DNA of 32,709 nt, from contig NZ_JAIBLJ010000039.1 of the NCBI RefSeq assembly GCF_020179385.1, positions 1-32,709 on the forward strand. Reading direction: 5' to 3'. The position numbers and the translations under genes were made by a program. Within the stretch, counting starts at the first letter, position 1. Each line of letters begins with the position of its first letter. Below the pieces are notes generated by a model, which did no database searches, had not been told where the DNA came from, and saw only the letters and a list, made by a program, of their open reading frames with translations. Shown piece by piece: positions 1 to 7,538 of the stretch. Source of the DNA: Alkalihalobacillus sp. YIM B00296. GTDB taxonomy: Bacteria; Bacillota; Bacilli; Bacillales; Fictibacillaceae.

Positions 1-29
1 CTTTCACTCCATTAGATTTTCAGCCTTGA

Positions 30-118
30 CGGCTGCTCCAATGCACACGGCTCCTCCTAGTCATCATTTACAAAATGTAGCTAATCTCTTTTCTTAATTC
101 ATATATATTCACTTTAAT
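30..118 (-). other. Group II intron 3' end remnant (partial domain V)
   Basis: On the minus strand, just after the maturase stop codon, there is an AGGAGGAGCCGTGTGC block at about 43-60. It resembles the 5' strand of a bacterial group II intron domain V, which normally follows the maturase ORF. The matching 3' strand (GCACGnACGGTTC-like) is not present, and the sequence switches to an unrelated GCCGTCAAGGC segment. The intron therefore looks broken inside domain V. The call rests on motif resemblance and position only. Confidence 0.4.
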
Positions 119-600
119 TCATGGTGAAGGTAGTGGATATTTATTAAGAAATAGTTTGAATTTATCCCATGTAAAAGATTTCCTTTGACTTCTTCTATTG
201 AGCCATTTGAACAGTAAGTTCTCGATTTTGACTTTGAAGTTGCTAACATTTTGGATATTATCGGTAATGCAGTAATAGTTGTAATAACCTATAAGCGAGC
301 GTCTAAATCTGTCCATGATCATATGGATATTTTTATTTCTATTCTTTTTCAGCCATTCTTTAGACTCTTTTAATTTACCTTGGAGTTTCTTCCTGCTCGA
401 TTTCCGTTTCACCCTAAACTTCCCTTGTTTACTTTTCCCGCAATAATGAGTGAAGCCTAGGAAATCAAAGGTTGCTGGTTTACTATTTCCCTTTTGTTTT
501 GCATCTTTTTCAGCAAACCGCCCGAAGGGAATAATTTTGGTTTTATCTTCGGGCTCGGCCGCACAAGCGCCAGATTGTTGAAGATCATTAATCCACTCCT
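119..600 (-). pseudogene. ltrA: Truncated group II intron reverse transcriptase/maturase (LtrA type)
   Basis: One open minus-strand frame covers about 160 residues of the C-terminal part of a group II intron-encoded protein. It contains FLGFTHYCGKSKQGKFRVKR, which marks the end of the reverse transcriptase domain, then the maturase domain X (WLKKNRN, then RSLIGYYNYY) and a basic tail (KWLNRRSQRKSFTWDKF). Full-length family members are about 420-600 residues, so the palm, fingers and catalytic YADD are missing. The frame is lost near 600, where unrelated sequence begins. An ATG exists at 412, but homology runs past it to about 600, so 119-412 alone would understate the fragment. It cannot make an active RT; known maturases bind and splice their own intron RNA. 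Confidence 0.8.
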
Positions 601-643
601 ATTTAAGAAAAGCTACCCGTTAGTGAAAAAGCGATGCCTTATT

Positions 644-1633
644 TCAGTATCGCACACTTTCGTTTAGTTTTACTGATTGTTTAAAATGACTTTCCTCTTT
701 TCTATTTGAAACATAACTATGCAAAATCATGCCAAGAATGACGATAAAAATACCGCACCAAGATAATGGAGAAGGAATTGGTATCGATAAAAATATTAGT
801 TCCCCAGCTAATGCAAAAAGTACTTCCATTGATTGCGTTGCTTCAATAGAAGCTAACTTTTGCATATTCCCTCTCACCATTTCTGTTGCTTTGAAAAATA
901 AGACAGTAGCAATGACTCCAGAACAAATTGCCACCAATAAAGATTGAAGACTTTGCCCCTGACTTGGTAATCCTACGGTATAAAAGCCATACAAGGAAAG
1001 TAAAAACCAGAATGGAAGACTTGCCAGTGTCATTCCTAACACTCGTTGATACGCATCTAGACGCCCTTCACACACATCCATCATTTTACGATTCCCAAAA
1101 GGATATGCAAATGATGCTATTAGAACGGGGACAACTCCGAGGAATAGACTTTCTAAAGAAAGGTGTTTAGCATGTTCAATTTGCATTAGAACAATACCTA
1201 ACAGGATGATAAGGGACATTGTAAGACCTTTAAAGGGAATTTTCTGTCTTATCTGTAAAGGCCCATTCTTTGTGTATATCGTTTCAAAAAACAACGGTGT
1301 AAGTAAAGTACCTGAAATAATAGTAATTTGCCATGTTCCAGCGATAAGCCAACCAGGAGAATAAGCAGATGCAAAACATAAAGGAGCATAGAATAATCCA
1401 AAACCAACAAAACTCCATGAAACCCATGTTCCTGGTTGTTTTCTCATTTCGTTTAAGAGTGGTCGTAAATTTTTTCTAATTATTACAATACACAAGAGAA
1501 ATGGAACCATAAATATATATCGGAGCGAAGCACTCCAAATCCAACTACCACCCGACAACTCCATAGATGCATTGAGAACAAATGTAAAAGCAAAAAAGAA
1601 GGCTGCATAAATACCTATTAAAATTGGTTGCAA
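644..1633 (-). CDS. DMT-superfamily multidrug/metabolite exporter (EmrE/EamA-like)
   Basis: Integral membrane protein of about 329 residues with roughly ten hydrophobic helices, in the drug/metabolite transporter superfamily. The pattern (an AAFFFAFTFVLN start, two repeated five-helix halves, C-terminal FIVILGMILHSYV helix) fits the Bacillales multidrug resistance efflux transporter family. The substrate cannot be read from sequence. I chose TTG at 1633 because GAGGTGAG lies five bases upstream. A longer frame starts with TTG at 1678 but has no ribosome site and would overlap the upstream GntR gene. The GntR stop codon lies inside this ribosome site, so the two are almost certainly co-transcribed and translationally coupled. 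The GntR protein probably senses the exported compound or a related metabolite. Confidence 0.75.
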   Translation of the reverse strand: MQPILIGIYAAFFFAFTFVLNASMELSGGSWIWSASLRYIFMVPFLLCIVIIRKNLRPLLNEMRKQPGTWVSWSFVGFGLFYAPLCFASAYSPGWLIAGTWQITIISGTLLTPLFFETIYTKNGPLQIRQKIPFKGLTMSLIILLGIVLMQIEHAKHLSLESLFLGVVPVLIASFAYPFGNRKMMDVCEGRLDAYQRVLGMTLASLPFWFLLSLYGFYTVGLPSQGQSLQSLLVAICSGVIATVLFFKATEMVRGNMQKLASIEATQSMEVLFALAGELIFLSIPIPSPLSWCGIFIVILGMILHSYVSNRKEESHFKQSVKLNESVRY

Positions 1634-1640
1634 ACAGAGC

Positions 1641-2306
1641 TCACCTCGGCTCCGTTTGTTGTGTAAGCAGTTCGCCAAGACTTAGCCAGTTTTCCTCTAC
1701 AAGACGGACAACTGTTTCGTATTCCCGATTTTTACAAGCTGATATAATTTGATTATGCTGCTCAACCGAATTCAACCCTTTTCGCGTAGTAAATTGTGAA
1801 ATCTCTAATCGTTGAATTTTAGGTAGACTACGTTCTAATGCGAATACTATTTCAGGGTTGCCAGACACGTCTAAGAAAACCTTGTGAAAAGTTCCATCTG
1901 CCTCAATCGCCTTAATAACATCACCTTTTTCAATTGAAAGTCGCAAATTCTTATTACTAAACTCTAATTCTTCAATATCCGTTTCCTTTAATAAAGGACA
2001 TGCAAGTCGAGCAGCTAAAGCATGTAAAACTGCTACAACAGTAAAAGCATGTTTCGCCTCCTCTAATTTTAATGGTGCTACACGAGTAGATGACCCTGGA
2101 AGTGACTCAACAAGTCCTTCATCTTCAAGTCGTTTAAGGGCTTCCCTAACAGGGGTGCGACTAATTCCAAACTTCTCTGCTAATTCTTTGTCATTTAAGC
2201 GTTCTTCTGGATGTAATTCCAAGGTGATAATCGACTTTTTTAAAGTTTGATATACTTCATCTCTAAATGACAAACGTTTAATTGGTTTTATTATGTCTTT
2301 TTCCAT
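1641..2306 (-). CDS. GntR-family (FadR/FCD subfamily) transcriptional regulator
   Basis: DNA-binding repressor of about 221 residues. The N-terminal winged helix (residues about 8-75) has the GntR signature LNDKELAEKFGISRTPVREA followed by LKRLEDEGLVE. The C-terminal FCD ligand domain shows the expected helices and metal-ligand-like residues (D..FH around ADGTFHKVF, later EQHNQIISA). An upstream ATG at 2324 is in frame, but it falls inside a perfect inverted repeat and a promoter spacer, so the ATG at 2306 is the better start. That ATG sits exactly where transcription from the predicted promoter should begin and has no Shine-Dalgarno, suggesting a leaderless mRNA. The gene is joined to the downstream exporter. 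Autoregulation is inferred from the repeat over the -10 box. Confidence 0.88.
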   Translation of the reverse strand: MEKDIIKPIKRLSFRDEVYQTLKKSIITLELHPEERLNDKELAEKFGISRTPVREALKRLEDEGLVESLPGSSTRVAPLKLEEAKHAFTVVAVLHALAARLACPLLKETDIEELEFSNKNLRLSIEKGDVIKAIEADGTFHKVFLDVSGNPEIVFALERSLPKIQRLEISQFTTRKGLNSVEQHNQIISACKNREYETVVRLVEENWLSLGELLTQQTEPR

Positions 2307-2307
2307 A

Positions 2308-2341
2308 AAACCAATATATCGCATATTGGTTTTTCTGACAA
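2308..2341 (-). promoter_or_regulatory. Promoter with overlapping palindromic operator for the GntR gene
   Basis: On the minus strand, -35 TTGTCA (2341-2336), a 17-base spacer and -10 TATATT (2318-2313) are visible. A perfect inverted repeat, AAACCAATAT and ATATTGGTTT separated by GCGAT, spans 2332-2308 and covers the spacer and -10. The seventh base after the -10 is the A of the ATG at 2306. Repression by GntR binding is inferred. Confidence 0.7.
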
Positions 2342-2599
2342 TTATTACTTCAACTAAACTGCCTCGTTTAAATTAAGTACAATTCTTCACAATCTCTTCT
2401 AAACTTTAACATTTAAATTCAATTTCCTTTAAAGCTGTTGTTCAAGAAAATGGCCCGATTCGGCAGTTATGATGACTCCTGTTTCTCCACGCCACTGAGC
2501 ATTCCCCCTCCTCCCCCATTTAAAGTTATAAAGCATATTCCTTAGTTTTCCGATGAGATATATAAGTTTAAATATTCTGATAAAACTTTAGAAAAAGGC

Positions 2600-2628
2600 T
2601 TGAACTTCCCTCTGATTTGATGTATGTT
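2600..2628 (+). promoter_or_regulatory. Sigma-A promoter of the metI-metC operon
   Basis: TTGAAC (2600-2605), a 17-base spacer and TATGTT (2623-2628). Transcription would start near 2635, about 20 bases before the SAM riboswitch. Between this promoter and the GntR promoter (2342-2599) I see no gene or convincing structure. Confidence 0.65.
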
Positions 2629-2653
2629 TAGTTTCAAAATTGAATAATTGAAT

Positions 2654-2820
2654 TTCTTATCTAGAGAGGTAGAGGGAATGGCCCGATGACACCTCAGCAA
2701 CCATCAACGTGCTCAACGTTGAAAAGGTGCTAATTCCAGCAGGTTCCTTGAACTTGTAAAGATAAGAAGAATGACAGATACATACAAAAGTCTTCTTCTT
2801 AGGAAGACTTTTTTCTTTTT
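2654..2820 (+). ncRNA. SAM-I (S-box) riboswitch with intrinsic terminator
   Basis: The conserved S-box core is clear: P1 5' strand CTTATC (2656-2661), AGAGAGGTAGAGGGA, GGCCCGATGA, CAACC, AAAAGGTGCTAATTCC, and P1 3' strand GATAAG (2761-2766). Downstream is a perfect 10-bp terminator stem, AAAAGTCTTC (2786-2795) with GAAGACTTTT (2803-2812), then a T-rich tract. TAAGAAGA (2763-2770) can pair with TCTTCTTA (2794-2801) to form an antiterminator that uses the P1 3' strand. S-adenosylmethionine binding should hold P1 and allow the terminator, shutting off metI-metC. Confidence 0.96.
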
Positions 2821-2854
2821 TTAAAGGTGTTTTATCAACTAAGGAGGATTATTG

Positions 2855-3967
2855 ATGTACAAATTCGAGACGAAACTAGCACAGATTGGAAACCGCAGTG
2901 AGAGCGTCACAGGAACGGTCAATCCACCAGTATACTTTTCAACTGCCTATCGACACGATGGAATCGGCCAACCGACCGATTATGATTATATCCGGACAGG
3001 AAATCCAACACGAAAGGTTCTTGAAGAGACCATCGCCGACCTTGAAGGCGGAGAACAAGGATTTGCATGCAGTTCTGGGATGGCTGCAATCATGACCTTA
3101 CTCTCGTTATTCCAGTCAGGAGACGAATTTATCGTTTGTAAAGATTTATATGGTGGAACTTACCGGTTGTTTGAAAAAGGTTTCCGCAAATGGGGGCTTA
3201 ACTGTAGGTATGTCGATACGCTAGACACAACATCGATTGAAAAAGCCGTCACAAACCAAACGAAAGCGATTTTCATCGAGACACCGACCAATCCACTTAT
3301 GGAAGAAACAGATATACCAACCGTTGCTGCGATCGCCAGGGAACATGGATTGTTACTCATTGTCGACAACACATTCTACACACCTCTATTGCAACGACCG
3401 ATCGAGCTTGGGGCGGATATCGTCATCCATAGTGCCACCAAATATTTGGGAGGTCATAATGACGTGCTGGCAGGGCTGATCGTCGCGAAAGGAAAAGAAC
3501 TGTGCGACTCATTGGCAGACCACCATAATGCCGTAGGTGCTGTTTTGAGTCCCTTCGACTCCTGGTTGTTGATGAGAGGTATGAAAACATTATCATTGCG
3601 CATGGAAAAACATCAGATAAACGCGCAGCGGATCGCTGACTACTTGTCAAAACACAAAGCTGTCACCGATGTGCTGTACCCCGGTCGAGGCGGGATGCTC
3701 TCTTTCCGGATTATCGACGAATCCTGTGTCGATCCGCTTTTACAAGCCCTATCGCTAATAACCTTTGCAGAAAGCTTAGGAGGGGTAGAAAGCTTCATCA
3801 CCTATCCTGCTACCCAGACACATGCAGATATACCAGAAGAAATTCGAACAAAAAACGGTGTCTGTAACAGACTGCTCCGGTTTTCTGTTGGGATAGAAGA
3901 TACAGAGGACCTGATCAACGATTTAGAGCAATCATTAACTAAAGCATGTACGGAGGTATTAACATGA
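2855..3967 (+). CDS. metI: Cystathionine gamma-synthase / O-acetylhomoserine thiolyase MetI
   Basis: PLP-dependent Cys/Met-metabolism enzyme of 370 residues. It joins an activated homoserine to cysteine (or sulfide) to make cystathionine (or homocysteine) in cytoplasmic methionine synthesis. Visible motifs are DYIRTGNPTR near residue 45, the ACSSGMAAI loop, ETPTNP near 143, VDNTF near 171 and the PLP-lysine block SATKYLGGH with Lys about 196. ATG at 2855 is chosen over TTG at 2852 because AAGGAGG (2841-2847) is then seven bases away. It is the first gene after the SAM riboswitch and overlaps metC by four bases (ATGA). Length and gene order match B. subtilis MetI-MetC. Codon use looks more G+C-rich than in the catabolic genes nearby. 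Confidence 0.93.
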   Translation: MYKFETKLAQIGNRSESVTGTVNPPVYFSTAYRHDGIGQPTDYDYIRTGNPTRKVLEETIADLEGGEQGFACSSGMAAIMTLLSLFQSGDEFIVCKDLYGGTYRLFEKGFRKWGLNCRYVDTLDTTSIEKAVTNQTKAIFIETPTNPLMEETDIPTVAAIAREHGLLLIVDNTFYTPLLQRPIELGADIVIHSATKYLGGHNDVLAGLIVAKGKELCDSLADHHNAVGAVLSPFDSWLLMRGMKTLSLRMEKHQINAQRIADYLSKHKAVTDVLYPGRGGMLSFRIIDESCVDPLLQALSLITFAESLGGVESFITYPATQTHADIPEEIRTKNGVCNRLLRFSVGIEDTEDLINDLEQSLTKACTEVLT

Positions 3968-5148
3968 GCCATCAAAATCAACTTTCATTTGAAACGAAGC
4001 TGCTTCACAATGATCATAAGATCGATCGGACGACAGGATCGGTCAGTGTACCGATCCATCCTTCTTCTACTTATCACCAGTTCGATATCGACCAGTTCGG
4101 AAAATACGATTACAGCCGTTCATTAAATCCGACAAGGGAGGCATTGGAAGATACAATCGCCTCACTGGAAGAAGGGACGAGAGGTTTCGCTTTTGCATCT
4201 GGAATGTCTGCGATCTCAACCGCTTTCCTCCTTTTGTCGCAAGGTGATCACGTTCTCATCTCAGAGGACGTATACGGCGGTACCTACCGTATGGTAACAG
4301 AGGTACTATCAAGATACGGAATTGACCATACATTTGTGGATATGACCGACCTTACAAAAGTTGAAAAGCAGATCCGTCCAAATACGAAAGTGGTTTATGT
4401 AGAGACGCCTTCGAATCCGTTGCTGAAAGTTACAAATATCGAATCGATTGCAAAGCTGGCGAAACAAGCAGGCGCACTTACCTTTGTCGATAATACGTTC
4501 TTGACCCCTGCCATACAAAAGCCTTTGTCACTTGGAGCCGATATCGTATTGCACAGCGCAACTAAATTTTTGTCAGGCCATAGTGATGTCGTAGCTGGTC
4601 TTGCCGTCGTTAAAGATGAGGCAATCGGAGAAAGATTGGCATTTTTGCAAAACTCATTCGGCGCAGTCCTCGGAGCTCAAGATTCATGGCTGGTACTCCG
4701 CGGATTGAAAACACTTCATGTAAGACTTGAAAAATCGATGGAATCTGCCGGAAAAATCGCCCGCCATCTCCAAGGACATCCATTGGTAAAGCACGTCTAT
4801 TATCCTGGACTCCCAGATCACAATGGGTATCAATTGCAAAAGAGCCAGGCAACTGGTCCAGGGGCAGTCCTTTCGTTTGAACTTGAAAATGAGAGTGTCT
4901 TACGATCACTCGTCGCAAAGGTGCAATTGCCTGTATTTGCAGTTAGTCTTGGTGCCGTCGAATCTATCCTTTCCTACCCCGCGAAAATGTCACATGCTGC
5001 GATGCCCGAAGTGGAGCGGAGACGGAGAGGAATCACGAATTCGTTGTTGCGATTATCAGTCGGTCTAGAAAATCCAGATGATCTCATACAGGATTTTGAG
5101 GCAGCCCTGGAACAACAGGTCCATGTTGCACCTACAACAGGCTATTGA
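3964..5148 (+). CDS. metC: Cystathionine beta-lyase MetC
   Basis: PLP-dependent lyase of 394 residues that splits cystathionine into homocysteine, pyruvate and ammonia, the step after MetI. It has the same fold: YDYSRSLNPTR near residue 49, FASGMSAI, ETPSNPLL, VDNTFLTP and the lysine block HSATKFLSGHSD with Lys about 201. The C-terminal SLGAVESILSYPAKMSH block is typical of the beta-lyase/gamma-synthase family. The start is ATG at 3964, preceded by GGAGG seven bases upstream inside the end of metI; an in-frame upstream ATG at 3946 lacks such a site. The ATGA overlap indicates translational coupling. No clear terminator follows. The MetI/MetC assignment rests on operon order and similarity, since the two families are close paralogues. 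Confidence 0.92.
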   Translation: MSHQNQLSFETKLLHNDHKIDRTTGSVSVPIHPSSTYHQFDIDQFGKYDYSRSLNPTREALEDTIASLEEGTRGFAFASGMSAISTAFLLLSQGDHVLISEDVYGGTYRMVTEVLSRYGIDHTFVDMTDLTKVEKQIRPNTKVVYVETPSNPLLKVTNIESIAKLAKQAGALTFVDNTFLTPAIQKPLSLGADIVLHSATKFLSGHSDVVAGLAVVKDEAIGERLAFLQNSFGAVLGAQDSWLVLRGLKTLHVRLEKSMESAGKIARHLQGHPLVKHVYYPGLPDHNGYQLQKSQATGPGAVLSFELENESVLRSLVAKVQLPVFAVSLGAVESILSYPAKMSHAAMPEVERRRRGITNSLLRLSVGLENPDDLIQDFEAALEQQVHVAPTTGY

Positions 5149-5205
5149 AAACTAATGTTCTCCCTCCCTATCAATGAACCATTCTGGATCTTAATCTTGT
5201 AAATT

Positions 5206-5307
5206 GGATCAGAAGGTCGAGAAAAAGTTTATGCACAAGGACTGATGACAGCAGCCAGTCAGAACATGAAAAAGATCGCAAACCACCTAGAGAAGCTAAC
5301 CGGGTAG
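5206..5307 (+). pseudogene. IS1182-type transposase C-terminal fragment
   Basis: A frame ending at TAG 5305 reads GREKVYAQGLMTAASQNMKK then IANHLEKLTG. This resembles the conserved tail of IS1182-family transposases (GR.KV..QALLTAA..N.K). Everything upstream, including the catalytic core, is missing, so this is debris. The following 300 bases to about 5620 contain no recognisable gene; a minus-strand ORF there (5259-5501) has no ribosome site or homology I recognise. Confidence 0.6.
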
Positions 5308-5622
5308 GATGCGACCTTTTTTATGATTATTTTGTTTTCGAAAAGAATCAATATAATTCCCACCTGTAGTTTAAAGCCACGTTTATCTTCGTCATTCAAA
5401 TCGGCTTTAGTCGAGGGTAAGTACAAACTCTTCCACATCTTCGCCACGTACATTGGAAAACCCGCTGTTTTCACCCCGAGTCTGACAGTAAATAGGCACA
5501 AATGTAAATTATTAATATGATGATTGTTGAGTGACCAAGGAATTTTTAAATTTGTGTCTTTTTTATACGTTTTCCATACACTTGGTTATCAATATATACC
5601 TTTACTTATAAAAATTAAATAA

Positions 5623-5739
5623 AGAAGAGGAAAGAAAAAAGCACTCGTTGCCACAGGACATCAAATGCTTACAATTGTCTATCACATGCTTCAAAATCAG
5701 GAACCCTATCACGAAATTGCTCGAAAAGTAGCAGAATAG
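5623..5739 (+). pseudogene. IS110-family transposase C-terminal fragment
   Basis: A short open frame reads KALVATGHQMLTIVYHMLQN then QEPYHEIARKVAE before TAG at 5737. This matches the tail of IS110/IS116/IS902 transposases, where a conserved A..H..L...YHML...EPY block follows the Ser-containing catalytic region. A stop codon at 5620 closes the frame upstream, so only the last 35 or so residues survive. It lies 330 bases after a different transposase tail and immediately downstream of the TRAP/apnO operon, marking a module border. Confidence 0.7.
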
Positions 5740-5881
5740 ACAAATAATAGAGAAACTATAAGAGATATCATGTTTTAGCGATAGCTCTGCTTTCCTATTG
5801 CGAATATCGGTTAACTAACAGAAAAAGATCAATGTACAGCGAAAGTAAAAACTATACATTATCAAACTCTTATTAATCTAT

Positions 5882-6712
5882 TTAGTTGAGCATTCTCGTT
5901 ATTACTTTATCTAAAGCCTCTTTCTCAAAAATATTTTTCCAATCAGATTTATAGATTTCTTCCAACCCATAATCTATTGCAACCTGACATGCATCTGAGA
6001 AGGGGTTAGTACCACGGAATACTACTGACAAACATATCTGGACATGCCCCAAAATGAATGCTTTTGCTGCAGGTTCTGGAACCCCCATTTTCACAACTTG
6101 ATCCAATGTTTCTTTTAAAACCACAGCTACGGAACCGGTCACAACTTCTGCAGCAGTTGGTTCTAAGATTGCCATTTGTTCTACAGTGATTCGATGGCAA
6201 GTTTCCACTGGAGCATACATATGGATCGCAACCTGTTCCCCAATATTATATTTCTCTTCTTCTCCCTTGTATAAAGCAGCCACAATATCTTGTTTCGCAG
6301 CAACCCCTCCAAATGCATCTGCGTGCTCTTCCGGAGTAAACTTTTCTGCGAAAACGGATGGATGACAAGGATGCGCTACTACAAAGGTACATTCATCCCT
6401 TAATGCTAACTCATCTGCATAGGCTGCCGCCGGATCCAACGTTAGAAGGACCGATCCAGTTCTAAGTAAAGGTACTATTTGTTTTGAAATGGTGCCCAAC
6501 AAAGTGTCAGGTACCGCTAAAATCACAACATCACTTTGTTTAACTGCTTTTTCAGTCGGTGTAACTTCAAAACCTCTTTCTTCTATCCCTATAATTCCTT
6601 GTTCGGATTTTTCACAAAACAATAAGTTATAATTTTCATGCTTAGCCAAATTATTTGTAATTCTAGTTCCCATTTTTCCACCTGCTCCGATGACACTAAC
6701 CGTTAACCTCAT
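5882..6712 (-). CDS. apnO: D-apionate oxidoisomerase-like NAD-dependent dehydrogenase (ApnO family)
   Basis: Cytoplasmic oxidoreductase of 276 residues. The N-terminal Rossmann fold carries GAGGKMGTR (residues 9-17). A distinctive HPCHP motif lies near 114-118, and the C-terminal half looks like the 6-phosphogluconate dehydrogenase C-terminal domain found in ApnO proteins. ApnO oxidises and isomerises D-apionate to 3-oxo-isoapionate with NAD+. The start is ATG at 6712, seven bases after AGGAGG, and overlaps the end of the oiaC-like gene by 17 bases, implying coupled translation. It is the last gene of the dctPQM-oiaC-apnO operon. The partner gene and downstream kinase/isomerase set strongly favour this role over a generic 6PGDH-like protein. 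Exact substrate is inferred; a related branched or C4-C5 sugar acid is possible. Confidence 0.68.
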   Translation of the reverse strand: MRLTVSVIGAGGKMGTRITNNLAKHENYNLLFCEKSEQGIIGIEERGFEVTPTEKAVKQSDVVILAVPDTLLGTISKQIVPLLRTGSVLLTLDPAAAYADELALRDECTFVVAHPCHPSVFAEKFTPEEHADAFGGVAAKQDIVAALYKGEEEKYNIGEQVAIHMYAPVETCHRITVEQMAILEPTAAEVVTGSVAVVLKETLDQVVKMGVPEPAAKAFILGHVQICLSVVFRGTNPFSDACQVAIDYGLEEIYKSDWKNIFEKEALDKVITRMLN

Positions 6713-7508
6713 CAGCAATCCTCCTAAGATATTCCATGCTTTGAGCTATCCATTCTTTTTCCAGCATGATCGTTTTTTCAATATTTTCTTGAAAGTTCAG
6801 CCATAATTCTAAAATGGCGTTAACTTGTAGTTGATTAGAAAGGACCTTTTCCATCATATATCTAAAGTCAAGTTGCCCTTCACCAAGAGGAGCCCCTCCT
6901 AAATAAAAACCAACCCATCCACTATTTCGAGTAAACTTAAAATCTTTTATATGAAGATTTACAACATAAGAAGAAGTTTTTTGAACCACGTCATTTGGTG
7001 TCTCTAAAGAAGCAATACTATTTGCTGGGTCTAAGCATATGCCTAGATTAGGGCTGTTAATTATTTCTACCAAATCAACCAACACTTCGGTTTTTATTTG
7101 TTCATATGTTTCTAAGGCAATCGTTACACCTTCTTGCTCATACAGCGGTAAAATTTCTTGGATCCATTCTATTGCTTGATGTACATCAGGAGTGTATTCC
7201 TTGCTATACATCATCGATCTTACCAGTTTTACATCCAATTTCTTTGCCAAATTGAGATACTTATTTAATATAGATGGATGGACACCTCTAGTCCCTAATT
7301 CCAGTTCAATACCCAGAGACTTGGCATGAAGTGAAATTTCTTGTAATTCTTGATCCCCCATTTTTTCTATTGGGGGATAATCACAAATTTGAAATACTTC
7401 ACCGCCATATTCTTTTGTCTGCTTAATCATTTCCTTTAACGATAGCTTTTTTTCTACTAAATCAGACCATTGCCATAAGAAAGCATATGTGCTAATTCCA
7501 AATTTCAT
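6696..7508 (-). CDS. oiaC: 3-oxo-isoapionate decarboxylase-like TIM-barrel protein (OiaC family)
   Basis: Protein of 270 residues in the sugar-phosphate isomerase/AP-endonuclease 2 (xylose isomerase-like TIM barrel) fold. Candidate metal ligands sit at strand ends: Glu133 (ALETYEQ), Asp160 (CLDPANS), His186 (NLHIKDF) and Glu234 (ILELW). OiaC of this fold decarboxylates 3-oxo-isoapionate, the ApnO product, to L-erythrulose. Start ATG 7508 is preceded by AAGGGAGA; an in-frame codon at 7529 lacks a ribosome site. It follows dctM by 30 bases and overlaps apnO. By sequence alone it could be an isomerase or epimerase; direct coupling to apnO supports the decarboxylase reading. Confidence 0.65.
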   Translation of the reverse strand: MKFGISTYAFLWQWSDLVEKKLSLKEMIKQTKEYGGEVFQICDYPPIEKMGDQELQEISLHAKSLGIELELGTRGVHPSILNKYLNLAKKLDVKLVRSMMYSKEYTPDVHQAIEWIQEILPLYEQEGVTIALETYEQIKTEVLVDLVEIINSPNLGICLDPANSIASLETPNDVVQKTSSYVVNLHIKDFKFTRNSGWVGFYLGGAPLGEGQLDFRYMMEKVLSNQLQVNAILELWLNFQENIEKTIMLEKEWIAQSMEYLRRIADEVNG

Positions 7509-7538
7509 AGTAATCTCCCTTACAATCAAAATGCATTA

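Noticed and set aside
728-1170. Plus-strand ORFs opposite the exporter gene
   Set aside because: They are antisense shadows of a clearly coding membrane protein; no ribosome sites.
2420-2520. G+C-richer patch containing AATGGCCCGATTCGG, similar to part of the S-box core
   Set aside because: The GGCCCGAT match is isolated; no P1, AGAGAGGT or GGTGCTAATTCC parts surround it, so it is not a second SAM riboswitch.
5259-5501. 80-residue minus-strand ORF between two transposase tails
   Set aside because: No ribosome site, odd composition and overlap with IS1182 debris on the other strand; treated as chance.
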